From: Paramacrobiotus metropolitanus
Lineage: Eukaryota; Tardigrada; Eutardigrada; Parachela; Macrobiotidae
Assembly (NCBI RefSeq): GCF_019649055.1
Contig: NW_026570350.1
Coordinates: 1 to 64,000, forward strand
Direction of reading: 5' to 3'
DNA length: 64,000 nt
Shown: in pieces, positions 1 through 12,400 of the stretch
Numbering within the stretch: position 1 is the first letter of the stretch
How the letters are laid out: every line of letters begins with the position of its first letter
Made by a program: the position numbers and the translations under genes
The notes under the pieces: generated by a model
Database searches by the model: none
What the model saw: only the letters and a program-made list of their open reading frames with translations
What the model was told of the DNA's origin: nothing

Positions 1-1225
1 AGCTGTTACACTAATCGTGTGTACCACACCTGCGCCGAAAACTTAAGCTTTCCGTGCTTGACGATAAGTTTATGTACATTTCATAGTTTTGTTTTCTGGA
101 CATTAACAAACGTAAATCGGAAAAATATTGGCATTTTTATGCACCATGCCAAAAACTATACGTAGGATTCGGCAAAAATCAGATGAAAAAAGATCTTTAT
201 CGAAGCAGTGGCACTTTAAGTATAATCAAAGGTTATGCTAGGAAATAAGTGGGAATAACTAGTCGGTTTTTCGGATGCTGCTTCTGTTCGTTGAAATACA
301 ATATGTTGTTCCGAAAGAATGCAAACCGCAGTGAAAGGCTTCTATTACTATTGCCCGAATGCCGATAAAATCATGAAGCAGCTCTACTGTACTAAATCTG
401 AAAGCATTATAGATATCAGTCGCAACTTTCAGACGGCTGGGTTCTGGGGAGTTCATCATACAACGTTGCTCCAAAGACTAGGCACACAATGAACAATCTA
501 GAGTGGGCGCAATGGAATCTTTTCTGCCTGGACCGGCTGACCTTTGGCATATCCTGTTGTGTTGAAATGTCACTAAAATGGGCCATTGCAATAACTCAGC
601 ACTCTGTACTAAAGCATTAGGAGCTTAGAGTTTGCAATATCTCTGTACGTTACTTGCGCATCCGAGTGATTATGCCCATTTTCTTAGAATTTTCTTAGAA
701 ATACAGTAGATAATACCTGTTGATTTTTCTGAGAATACACTGAGCTCACAATGTGGCCATAAGGGTAAGCAGTTACAGTGTAACGGCATTACTTTTTGGA
801 CTGTAAGGTAAACGTTGCTTGCCGCTCCATCTATGCAGATGCAGAAAAAGGTATTTTCGGTAGTTATGTACAAGGGCGCAGCCAGACTGGGAGCGCACTG
901 GGATTAAAGTAAGCGCTTTGCAGTTTTGAAGCTATAAGAAATGTGCAAGTTGCGAGCAAAAGCGTAGTGCACAATGAAGGAGATTATACACACGAGTCTC
1001 GTATAAGTATAGACGCAGGAAGCCTTGGAAAGGGAGCAGACCAAGAATGTGTGCGCGTCCTGGTACCATGCATTTGTTTCCTGGAAATAGGTCTACATCA
1101 TTACACTGCGATACAAAGCCAACGCAGTAAAACAATTTAATTTTGCATGCAGTTTTTATCGACGAACCGTGCCATAACAATCATGTGTACTCGTATATCT
1201 GACTGATCTTTTTATGTTGTAAAAC
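1..1225. other. Upstream intergenic DNA, nothing recognised
   Basis: Only short overlapping ORFs on both strands, with no family motif and no plausible spliced model. It presumably holds the promoter and 5' UTR of the THAP gene that starts at 1226, but I see no clear TATA or initiator element. Confidence 0.4.
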
Positions 1226-2648
1226 ATGGTGACGAAATGTTTTGTGCTGTACTGTCCAAGCACACAAGGTTCGAAAGGGAAGAAAGCTGGACAGTTGCGG
1301 AAGTTATCGTTTCATCATATTCCTAAAGAAGGTTGTCCCAATCGCGATTTATGGATCGGATTTTGCGGTAACCCGCGTCCTCCATCTAAGCATGATATTG
1401 TGTGCCGCAAACATTTCACGGACGATGATTTCGTGCACCAACACTACAACGACTCAACAAGAGGAAAAAACGTTTTGAAGGCGACGGCAGTACCTTCTCG
1501 TTGGCCACCTGCCGAACTGCACCGTAAAGGTTACCGGAGCCGCAGGAAATGTGAAGCCACAGCTTCAAGTATGTTCTACTAATAAGACACTTTAAGAATA
1601 ACTTTTTATAAAAATATAATTTCTAACACCTTCTGAACTTCTTATAACCTGTTGGCGAGCATTGGTATTAGGTATTAAGGTGCAACAAGGTACTCACGAT
1701 TTTTCCCCGGCGATCGGCAACAGTTAATCGATATCGAATCGCATAATAAGAATCTGACACAGATCATCAGTAGGTCGTAAAAAAACAAACTGGCATAAGA
1801 AAGCTCGAGACTAGTTGATACGGTCGGCGGTTACTGAATTAGCGCACCATATAGGTGATGAACAGTAACGGTGATAATTTTCCGAAATGTGGCAACGGTG
1901 ATAATTTTCCGAAAAATAATTTCGTTCTCGGCACTTCTCGCAGTGACAGAAATAATTATTAGAAAAAGTATGTCGATTTCGTCTTCCACAATAACGATCG
2001 GGCCATATGTGTATCAGTGTATGTACAAGAATCTTATCCACAGAAATGACGTCGTTTTCTTCGGCGATCCATCGTGCGAACACGACGGTGCCAATCAAGA
2101 TGGCGTGCATTCATCCGGCGGGCTCATTTGCACACCCCGATCTGGATATATCCTACGCCTCGCATGCGCAGCCAAAGTCGCAGTGGCTGGTCGTGGACGT
2201 GCTGGCTACGCCCACCACGACCATGGCCCAGCTCCGAGCGGCCGCACAGCGCGAGTTTAATCTGCCGGCCAACCTACCGGTCGTTTTATCCAACGGGACC
2301 GTGGTCCCGGATGAGGAAAACACCCTGGGCGTCGCTATCGAGAAGGGATACCTGACACGACGAGTCTGTGGCAACGGTTCCGAGCCGCCACGCTACCTCA
2401 TTTTTGTCCACGTGTATCCGCCACCGACATGGCGGCTGCCTGGGCCAAACGTTCCCCGGACAGATCCATTGCATCCAGATGGATTAGCGGATCTCTGGAA
2501 TACGGAAGCGAGCGAGACCGTTAACGGACCGCTGACCGAACGTCCGAACGAAGATGCCAGAACGGACTGTCAAGTCCTGGTAGCTGGCAGTAACTGCGTT
2601 ACACACAAACGAATCCGTTTGCTTCGGAGCAACAACCATGAGGACTAG
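1226..2648 (+). CDS. THAP zinc-finger protein with a ubiquitin-like C-terminal region
   Basis: Proposed two-exon gene: exon 1 1226-1568, exon 2 2044-2648, 315 residues. Exon 1 encodes a THAP domain, a sequence-specific DNA-binding C2CH zinc finger. The ligands are C5, C10, C60 and H63, with the expected P33, W43 and F64 and an AVPS box near residue 85, where THAP proteins have AVPTIF. After A1568 lies a GTATGT donor. A pyrimidine-rich acceptor ending TTATCCACAG precedes 2044, and the phases agree (phase 1). Exon 2 is GC-rich, codes well, and contains a stretch (residues about 162-241) with the strand-helix-NG-turn-strand pattern of a ubiquitin-like fold: WLVVDVL, then MAQLRAAAQREFNLP, then VVLSNGTVVPDEENTL, then YLIFVHV. 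The fold call is inference. A possible poly(A) signal AATAAA lies at 2844. Alternatively exon 1 could stop at 1582 as a bare THAP ORF, with 2100-2648 a separate single-exon gene. Confidence 0.55.
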
Positions 2649-2734
2649 TGACAGAACTCTAAGCCTAACCAGCATTTTGTATGCACTGTTTAGCAATGAT
2701 AATGAATCACTATAAATATGTCTGCTAGTCGACG

Positions 2735-2965
2735 TTTTCCCGAGTTCCGGACGCTTTCGCAATATGGATTCGCGTACCGTACAAAGTAAACACCGTATCA
2801 TTACGTGATACTGATTTGTTTTATACACGCTTGTGCACGAGATCAATAAAAATTATCAAGCCTTCTTATGCGGAACAACGCATAGAAGTGATGGAGCGCT
2901 ATGTCTCTGGTGTCCGGCACGCGAATTCATATTGTAAATGTGTCCGGAATGCAAAAATACGTCGG
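2735..2965. mobile_element. Foldback MITE, copy 1
   Basis: Imperfect inverted repeat arms around 2740-2785 and 2907-2960. The left arm reads TTCCGGACGCTTTCGCAATA and the right arm gives the same sequence on the other strand with scattered changes (core TCCGGA, CAATATG, ATTCGCG). There is no coding capacity. A diverged second copy lies at 4140-4410, which supports a mobile origin. It starts under 100 bp downstream of the THAP gene stop and overlaps the likely poly(A) region. Confidence 0.6.
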
Positions 2966-4139
2966 CATTACACTTATATTATCACATTTATACTTGAAGC
3001 ACTAATTATTATTTAAGCTGTTAAAGCGAGCGCTGTATTTAACGGTCAATCAAATTGGCCAAAATTTAGCGACGCCCACAGCAAGTATCATTGTTAGCAA
3101 CAACGGTAATGAGATGAGTCTTCATGATTTGTATGAAATTACATTTTGACAAGGAATTTTACGAGAACCTATATCTGCAGGAAATCAAAAGGCAGTTCTC
3201 AAAACGAGAATTCTTCCGACCGATATTAAACGCGAGTGATTAACGTATATCATGAGGAACCATCCAGGTGTTTTTTCTTATTCAGACTATGCCAGCTAAA
3301 ACAAAGACGTTATGAGCCGGACAACTAACCATTCCGAGCTTTTTGCGGCATCCCTTCAGAGCACAAATATTCCGCCTAGCCTAGCGACAAGAAGAAATTA
3401 AACTCCGCGCCACGTTCGCCGATTAAATGCATGTGCGTCCTGTGATTCTCGCCCGCCGCCGCAACCACTTCCCCGACCGGTGCACTGACATGATTACGTC
3501 TACCGTTTACGCAATCCAAGTGATTATTGCATGCCGTCACCGGACGGAAATGCGTACTAACAGCCGCTCAAAGGCAGTCCGGGGAGTAAGCCGGGCGCAG
3601 CCTGAGGGAAACAAAGAAACGTCCGAAACATGCACCGATGGGTGCATGATGACCGTGCATCGAACCCCGGCTGCGTCGTAAGATCTGCGAAGGCAGTACC
3701 ACTGTACCACGGGGGAAAGTGTTGAAAACCTTTAAAACACTTTGGCGCTGTACATGAGCCGCTTCTCTCCTTACACGGGCACCCGACTGTAAATTTTTAA
3801 AAAAATTTAACAGTAAAATTTGATGTCCGATCGGGGCCGGATAGGCTGTTTGTACTGTTAATGAACTTTGTACGTATCTTCCGGCCTATAAAAAATTTTG
3901 ATTAATTGAAGTTATTAGATCACTATACCCGTTGAAAACTTGTACGTAGTGAGGTTAGCAAAAAAGTAATTTAACTAATGGCTATATGGTACAGATATTG
4001 CACAGCGACTCCCAGATATGAGCTGCCATCGACAATATAATGACGACAGATTTGTCGGCGTGACGCAACAATTCCGGAGATACATATACACAAAATAACG
4101 CACTGTAACTTTGATGCCAAATAACGCGCAGTCGTAATA

Positions 4140-4410
4140 AGTTATTTGCTTCCGTATTTCGGACGCTTTAGCAATATGGATTCGCGGAAAGGACACTATA
4201 GAAACGGTCGTTTTTCCTTTGTTCAAAATTAGAAAACTTGATAATTTTTGATTACTCGTAGTGATCATGACCTCGTACTGTACTCTTAAATGCTATAAAA
4301 CGCTAATTATAACGCATTTGAACAACACGGAGAACATCGTGTCTCTGGAGTCCGGTATGCAAATCCATATTTCGAAAAATGCCCGAATGGCCAAAAACGT
4401 CCAATTGTAT
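4140..4410. mobile_element. Foldback MITE, copy 2
   Basis: The left arm near 4155-4195 contains TTCGGACGCTTTAGCAATAT followed by GGATTCGCG. The right arm near 4338-4395 contains GTCCGGTATGCAAATCCATA. The same family as the 2735-2965 copy, more diverged. Non-coding. Confidence 0.5.
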
Positions 4411-5984
4411 TGCCGGCAATAAAAATAATTTTATACGGAAATAAGTTTTAATTTGTTTTTGGAAGTATTTTCAAGAATATGAATTATATGCGCCGTTTTT
4501 ACAGCATTATAAATCATATCATATAAAAATCATATGCAATACGCACTTTTTTTCTAATGCCCCACCTTAGCTTTTACGCATGCATTTCGACTAAAGTGGC
4601 TGTGTATGTATTTTGTGGAGCACATTTTCCACTTACGGTTAGCTGCTCGTTTGCGGTTTAGCAGTCGAGTGGAAATCCGGTCGCGGGCAGTGCAGTTGTG
4701 CGTATGTACACGGTTGCGGTTTACATCTCGTCCGGGCACATTTATTAAATGCCTTTGTTAAGCGGGCTGTTGGCTAATAAAGCCCGGACTGCTCGTAAAC
4801 ATACGAGTATTATGGATATGACGCTGCCGGCTCACATTACCGCGACTGCAACCGGGAACACACACCGCCGGACAGGTTGAGCGTGCTGTTTGCATTACGC
4901 TCAGCAGGTGACACCCGTGAACTCTCTCAAGGTCGCACACACCACCGCTTTATGCAGATCTACCGAAGTACACATCGGTATACGCGGGTACTCTGTACTT
5001 GATAATGGGGACTAATACGGTGCACCGGTTTGGTGCTACGCGCTGGCCCAACAACGTTCAACGAACACGTTTGTCCGATCAGCGTTTGTAAGTCCTACTT
5101 GGAAAAAAAATTATAAATAGCTTTGCTTTCCAGTAGGATGAAGGAAATTTGCTGCCGTCGGTTTTAAAACGCTGTTGAATTACGGCGCCTGCGTTTCCGG
5201 TTTGCCATATTCCGCACTCGTACAATGGAAAACTTCGAAGTTGCATAAAAATTTTTTTCATAATTAATTAAAGTTTGAAGAGATACCTTCCTATAAATAA
5301 GTAACCGTAAATAAATAATTGCATTTTTTTAGTAGTCGGGACTCGCGGCTCCACAATGCGAAAATTCCATTGAATTGAGCGCGCAATTTACATTTTATAG
5401 GTGGAACATGTTACATAATTTATCATGCTTAAAAGTTTATTTTACAAACAAAATATACTGTGTAAAACACGGACTGCGGCCGCGGCTTTGCATTACTTTG
5501 TAAACTTGGTTAGCCATTTATTTACGTAATTAGAGCCGGTAATTTTCTAGCTTGTTGTGTCAAAATTCTGAATAGAGCGGGCGCAGAACATTACGAATCT
5601 GCCAGCTCGGGCGGGTAGACGTATCATGCAGTACTGGGAATTTGGTAGCATATTCTGAAGAAATCGATTGCGTTGCGTGATTAGTGTCACTTCGTGCTTG
5701 TCTGTACAGGCTGCAGCGTAAATAAAAATTTATTTTACGTATTACTTTTTTGCGCGAATGAAATAAGAAGTTGCTTTGTTCCTTTTTAAAATTCATCAGA
5801 CATCATAGAAAAGCTGAAGTACACAGCTTATGTAGAAATAAGTAGAATGTAGAATAAAGCGAATTAGTGCGCAGCTAACGCGATCCCGGTACAATGATGC
5901 TGACGTGTACAAGTTTTGGACCTGCCAATGGAGAGCGCGGAGTGCATTGAAAAGTAGCCGCAGTGAGGAAAGCGAGAGAGCCAT
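4411..5984. other. Intergenic DNA between the MITE and the RXR leader
   Basis: AT-rich sequence with short ORFs of no recognisable family. No RNA gene or repeat was identified. Confidence 0.3.
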
Positions 5985-5987
5985 TTA

Positions 5988-6210
5988 ATTTCTCTCTCTC
6001 TCTCACGTTGAGTCTCATCCGCCGTACTTCTCTCTCTTTCTGTACATCTCGGCTGTGTCGAGTCTGCCTTTATACTTGTTTGCCGTATATAAATCATGAC
6101 CCACTAAACTCGTTTTGGCGAGCTCGTTGGCAAGCTTGCAATAGCATATTTTTCTCATTCTCAGAGCTTGCTCTCTCTCTCTCTCGTGCTTCAGCTTCCC
6201 TCTGGTCAAT
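5988..6210. repeat. CT/GA microsatellite patches upstream of RXR
   Basis: Runs of CTCTCTCT at about 5991-6004, 6030-6038 and 6172-6184, 220-440 bp upstream of the first RXR start codon. They overlap long antisense ORFs rich in Arg-Glu repeats, which are artefacts of the repeat. GAGA-type tracts are common in animal core promoters and leaders, so a regulatory role is possible but not shown. Confidence 0.5.
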
Positions 6211-6427
6211 CGAGAAAAATGTCCGTCACCGTCAAACCTGCTACGGCAGCTTTGCACCTGAACATGTTGCAACACGCCATCTGACAGCATCGTAATACTT
6301 CAGAGCAGTGCTGCACCACACCAATCGGACGCGTCGCGGATAAATATTTTCCTGGTGGAAAATATCAATACTCTCCACATTCTGCACCGATATCCGAATG
6401 ATCCGCGTAACAGATGATTAATCTCTG

Positions 6428-9400
6428 ATGAATATTTCTCGTTCCTTCCCCTCCTCCGCGGTCAAACACAGTGTCTCGGTGGCCACAGCACCCCCCCTGT
6501 CGCCCATCTCTTCCTCGGAGGACGACGACGAGGACGCCACCACCAACACCATCAGTACGACGACATCCAGCTCCGGTCTGACCTTCACGCCGGCCCATTC
6601 CAGTACGGATCTGTTGATGAACCGGGCGGCGGCGCTGGATCTGGACGCCAGCGCATCACCCTCCCCCTCCACCGTCGTCATGCAGGGGGGAGCGGGTGGA
6701 TCCCTGCAGGCCCCCAGTCCGGCGGGCAGTACGACGGGCAGTAATAGTGGCCTGCTGTATCCCCCCAATCATCCCCTGTCGATCTCCAAGCATCTGTGCA
6801 GTATTTGTGGGGATCGCGCCTCCGGGAAGCATTACGGTGTCTTCAGGTGAGTGACAGATCGATTTTTGTGATTTTTAGCCGTTTGGTTTACGGCGCAACT
6901 CGTGGTGTTTGGTACAGTATGCGGGTGATGGCATAGGCGATACAGTTTTTCAATGTGTCGAGCCGCATTTATTTTTTCGTTGATGGATTTTCCATTTGTA
7001 TTTTTGTTCACTTTGAGTTTTACTGTTTTGGTGGAATATTTGTTGATCGTTGTATGGTAATTTTTTCAACAGTTGTGCGTATTAGAAAACGAACGACATG
7101 ACAAAAACAAAATTTATCAATTTTATTGTGGAATTTATAGTTTTAAATAATTTATTTTTGCAGTAATTACGGTAATGATTTTTCTGTTTGGTGGTTGTGC
7201 TTGATTTTTTCAAATGGTATATTAAACAATTATTTCCGCATTTATTTAGCGCGAATTACATTATTTGGATTTTGTAAAACAGATTTTGGAAATTGAATAT
7301 TCTCGGATAAAATATTTGCACGTCGGCGACAGCACTCTCTCTTGGGGCTTCTTTGTTTTCTTTTCGTCAGAAATTAGCCGGTTTTGGGGTCGGCGGACAG
7401 TAGAAATAGCTGATTATTAGGGAAATGTGTGCGTAGTAATATTAGTGTATGTTGGTCAAAAAGAAAGTGTGGCAGTATGTTGCCTTGTGCGGTGTGCGCA
7501 TGGGTTTTTATGGGCCCCGGCGCATGTTGACCGAAAAAGCCGGAGCTGAGTGACGACCGGCCGTCGTCGTGGCAATCACGGCAGATGTTCTCGATAGAAC
7601 ACCGATGTATGTTGTATCGCCAGCGGGGCTGGCGCTGGCGTAAAGCCGTTAAAGAAAACATATTTTATGAGCTTGTTAAGTTGGTACAATCAACAGTGGC
7701 ATTAACAAGGCGCTTGCTAATTTACCCAGATTTTTGGTGAATAAATTTCGTAAATTGGCATTTTTATTTATTTTTTCAACAGTAAATTCAGTAATGTTGG
7801 AGTAATTTCTTATCTTATGCGTTTATTTTTTTAACATACTTTTTATTTTAATGGCATTTCTTTTCAGCATGTCACAGTAAATTATTGTAGATTTATCCAG
7901 ATTTTTTTCTAAATAAATGTCGAACTTGGCATTATTTTTCTGCATTTTTATTGGGTAGCTTGAATAGCTTCTTACCCGATGCGCGCATTTTCTGGACATA
8001 CCATTTGTTTATTTCACTGAGAATTATTTTTAGAAAAATACTGTAGAATTATTAATTAATTAATTGTTTTATTCGAATGTGATGGGAAGGGTCGAAATAA
8101 TATTGATTATTTAATGATGAATTTAATAATAAGCTTGGGATTCTGAATTAATGAACAGTACAGTATTTTTATAAGCCGAAGCAGCTGCAAATTCAGCCGG
8201 AAATAATGTGAATTTTGCTAGAATATTGTCGCTGCTTGAATTGGTCTAATGTTAAATTTTTAACCATGTGCAAAATTTAAAATTATTAATTTTTGCGAAA
8301 CAGTGCCGGTTTTCAGGAGCGCCGTTTTATTCCGGAATTTATTGTAATTTTATTTAAACTCGGAAAAATGTTCAAGTAAAAAATCAGTTTCAGCCGTACC
8401 GTGTAGTGCATAATTATCCGAGTTGTTCTGCCAGGCTGCGCGTATTTTACTGGTTTAACCTTGAAATGTTTGACGACCCGACTGGCCGGTCTCGGAGGAG
8501 TGAGCGCCTTCCAAGTCTTGAGAGAAATGCACGAGTGTGTATATTGCGTATCGTACAATTATTACGATTGTCTGTTCTCCTGATTGCGCGGTGTACGGTT
8601 GCAGCGCCGGTACTGACTTCCGTTGCGTAATTGGCGGTAACCTTATCGTGTGTGTCCTCCTGCATCTGATACGCCGGGTCACGCTATACACGGGCAAATG
8701 TCAATGTTCCCCTGATAAATGGTTATTATCGCGATATGACGGGTGATTAGGCCGAATTAGGACAGTGATTTCCCGGTGTGATGGCGCTGTGGTTTATCGG
8801 GAATTATCGCTGGCCACAAATTCACAAAATAAGCAGCGATAGTGAGATGGTAGTGCAAGTGCGTAATTATTCCCGCTGGTTGCGTTCACGTGCGGTTGTG
8901 ACAATTTTCTGGGCGCTCCCTTGTTCGATGTACAAAGGGATGGCTTGATTGCCCAGTGATGCGGTAGTGCAAAACAGGAAAATGTCACGTCGAAATCAAG
9001 TGTTGTTTTGACATAGAAATTTGGTGAAATAAATGTATATTAAAATTTGTGCGATTTTTAGAAAAAATAATTCTGAATTTGCTGGAAGTCGCTGTTAATA
9101 TTGGCAGAAAATAAGATGTAATTGAATTATTTGTAATTAAAAGGATTTATTTTTTCAAGGTTCTATTAAACATTTTTTGGCATAAAAAATTTGTAAAACA
9201 GTTTCGTCAGATTTGAAACTAATTGTAAACAATTAAAAGTTGCAATATGAAGTTTGAGAGACATTTGTTTTTAAAGTTTGGAATTATTCGAAGCAAAACG
9301 ACGAATGTACCGCGACAGTTAATGGTGGAAGACCAAGTCGGCTCATTAAAAGTTGTATGTTTTTTGTAGAATATATTTTATATAGCTCGTTTATATTTTA

Positions 9401-12400
9401 ATTTTTTATGTATATTTATATATTGTAATAAATTGTGGTCAAATTTATTTAAAATTTTCTGCATGCGGTTAAAAATTATTATTAAATTAATAATAATTAT
9501 TATTATTAAAATTATGTACTTTGCAGTTGCGAAGGATGCAAAGGCTTCTTCAAACGCACAGTTCGCAAGGATCTAACGTACGCCTGCCGCGAAGAGCGCA
9601 GCTGTATCGTCGACAAACGCCAGCGCAACCGCTGCCAGTATTGTCGCTATCAGAAATGCCTGGAGATGGGCATGCGGCGGGAAGGTACTAGTCCCCCGTT
9701 TCCGGCACATTTGTCCGTCCTCCTGCATTATTTTACGCAGAACAGCCCTACGAAGATTAAGCGGGTATAGTTGTTCTTTCAGCCGTTCAGGAGGAGCGAT
9801 TGCGCGCCAAGGAGAACCGCCACAAGAGCGGCGGCCACAGCAACACGCTGAACAGCAGTACGGCGTCTTCCGCCGACATGGAGCCGGAATCCAGCAGCCA
9901 GGTAGCTGCGATAATAATAATCGCACATTTCATGAGCTCTTGTTTCATTAGCTGTTTCTTAAACCGTGTACTCGTTTGGTTTGAATTATGCAAAACCGTA
10001 TAAACTACAACTATCATCATACATTTGATATGTTAATTGCCCGTAGTCTGGTGTTAGTACGCCTGGTTTTGAGATTGTATGTCCTGACTTCGTTCCATAG
10101 GTTAGGTAACTTTTATCTCTTAAAATCTAACCTTAAAAAAATTATAAAATTTTCTAAATTGACAAAAACATTTTCCAAAAGCCTGGTAAGATGGTGATCT
10201 GGTACTACATCAAACTAGTACCGAATTCGTGTGCATACACGAAAACTTTCACTTTCGCGCGGCTCCTGAACTTTGTTTTTATGACATTCTGCAGCCAGAT
10301 GATTTGTTTACATTGGCGAAAAGACCGTTTGTGCGCTCAACATCCGGTTATGGAGTTATGGTTGTAAGAAAATTCCAAAACGTTTAGGTGCACCACAAGT
10401 CTCATTATGAACCGGTTCCTTTCAAATTTTGCCTAAAAAAGCATACGAGTAGAGATCGTTTTATACAACACCAGGTTTCCATCATGCTGTTTAAATTTTG
10501 AAAACAATTTCAAGAATTTAGAATTCTCTTGTAAACTGGAAAAAAATTCCAGAATTTCGGTTCCGTGTCAAAACGAGCTCTATGCTTACGTGCCTTTTTG
10601 TGCAAAATTGGAAGGAGATCGGTCCTTAATGAGACTTTTGGTACACCTGATTGCTAGTGTGCGAAAGCGAAACGTTTCGTGCATGTACCCGAATTTGGCA
10701 CCATATATGCCGGGTCACTTTCCTTGATAGAGTTTGCCTATTGTAGTGCGACAATAATATTAATGATAATATTAATAGGGCGGCAGTTACGGGTTCGCCG
10801 CCGTGTCGACGACGACGGCCACGCCCAATCCGGCATTCAACAGCGCCGCCACGGTGGAGTTCTCGTTGAGCCGGCTGCAGGAGGCCGACGCCATGATGTT
10901 GGGGGCGTTCCTGGCCGGGCCGGGGGAGGTGCATGTGCGGCCGCTGGATTTCGGCCACGGGATGCTGCAGCAACCGGATACTAACCGCCAGCTGGTGGAT
11001 ATCTGCGAGAAGGAACTACATCTGGCCGTCATGTATGTCAAACGCTGTCCGGTGGTCACGGAGCTGTCGCTGGACGACCAGGTGGCCCTAATTAAATGCG
11101 GTACGTCCTGGAAAAACTAAAAATGCCGTGACAGTGTGTTGGCCGATTTTTATTGATTTTTGCTGTTTTTATTGAATTACGTTTTAATTGTTTTTGGTAC
11201 GAGTGTGCCATAAAAACAAACCGTGCTCTGTCTACTATGGTCGGATGATTTGTGGTGATTTTTTTAAGCATTTCTTGTAATTTTTTGTTTATTAGAAGTT
11301 GCCTAGTTCTTTTACACTATAAGGCTTAATTAATAATAATAAATTCGACATTATCAGCTTTTAATAGGTTAATTACAATGCTGCAGATCCAGCACAGTAA
11401 AAAAACATCTCCAATGGAGATTTTTTGGTATTGCTGTCGCAGTTATTTTTCGAAATTTTGTCGGAGCCGTGGGAATATTTTTATTGCACGCACGCCGCAA
11501 CCGAAGATAACCAGATTATAGGTGCTGTTTTCCGTGTTAGCGTGTACGCTGCCCAGTGTTTCGTGCTCATACACGACTCAGTACGGTGATGATGTGTTGT
11601 TAATTGTGTGTTAGGCTGGAATGAGCTGCATCTGTCGGCGATGGGCGCCCGCGCCATGTTCGCCAACTTCAAGCAGGGCCTGGTGCTGTCCTCCGGCATG
11701 GCCATCAGCCCCTCCCAGGCCTCGCTGTTCGGCCTGAGCGGTCTGGTGGAGCGGATGTCGTGTGAACTGATCGCCAAGCTGACCGATCTTCAAGTGGACA
11801 GCTTCGAGTTGGCCTGCCTGCGCGGCATCATTCTCTTCAATCCCGGTAGGCATTCTCTCACTGTGCACTTGTTAGTCAACAAACAACCAACGGTATACGC
11901 GTTTAAAGCGGCTGTTGAAGCGGATTGCCGCAACGGTTGGGCCGTGTGGAATTATGCGTGATTTTAAGCTGGTTTCATCACGCTACAGATCACGTAAAAT
12001 GGCTGGTATTTTTTTGAATTTTGCTGGTGGTGGTAAGCTTTCTGAAACTGAAAAAATAACGCCCTTGAAAATTTTCTCATGATTTATACAGCCCTGCTAC
12101 GCCAAGTTGGGACAGTTTTTCCCAAATATTCCCATGAATCAGCCGACACCAGATTAAAACTTATCAAATGTTCACATGATCCCTATGTTTGTCCAACATC
12201 TTTTGCATTTGAGGTTTTCATGCTGGAAGCTTGTTTCGAATTATAATGAGATTAAAACTAGAGCAGACTAGTTGGAAAATATGATTCGATCCATCGATCT
12301 GATTGGACACTTCCCATTTAGAATTTGTTTAAAAATTCTTTTGGTGTGATAGTCTTAAATTGGTAACTCTAGATTGTTCGCGATGCAGTACTCTTGCAAA

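Noticed and set aside
3640-3690. Possible tRNA B-box (GGGGTTCGATGC on the minus strand)
   Set aside because: The flanking bases do not form a T-arm stem, and no A-box lies at the right distance.
6015-6295. Arg/Glu-repeat and Ser/Leu-repeat ORFs upstream of RXR
   Set aside because: They are translations of the CT/GA microsatellite, with no other coding support.
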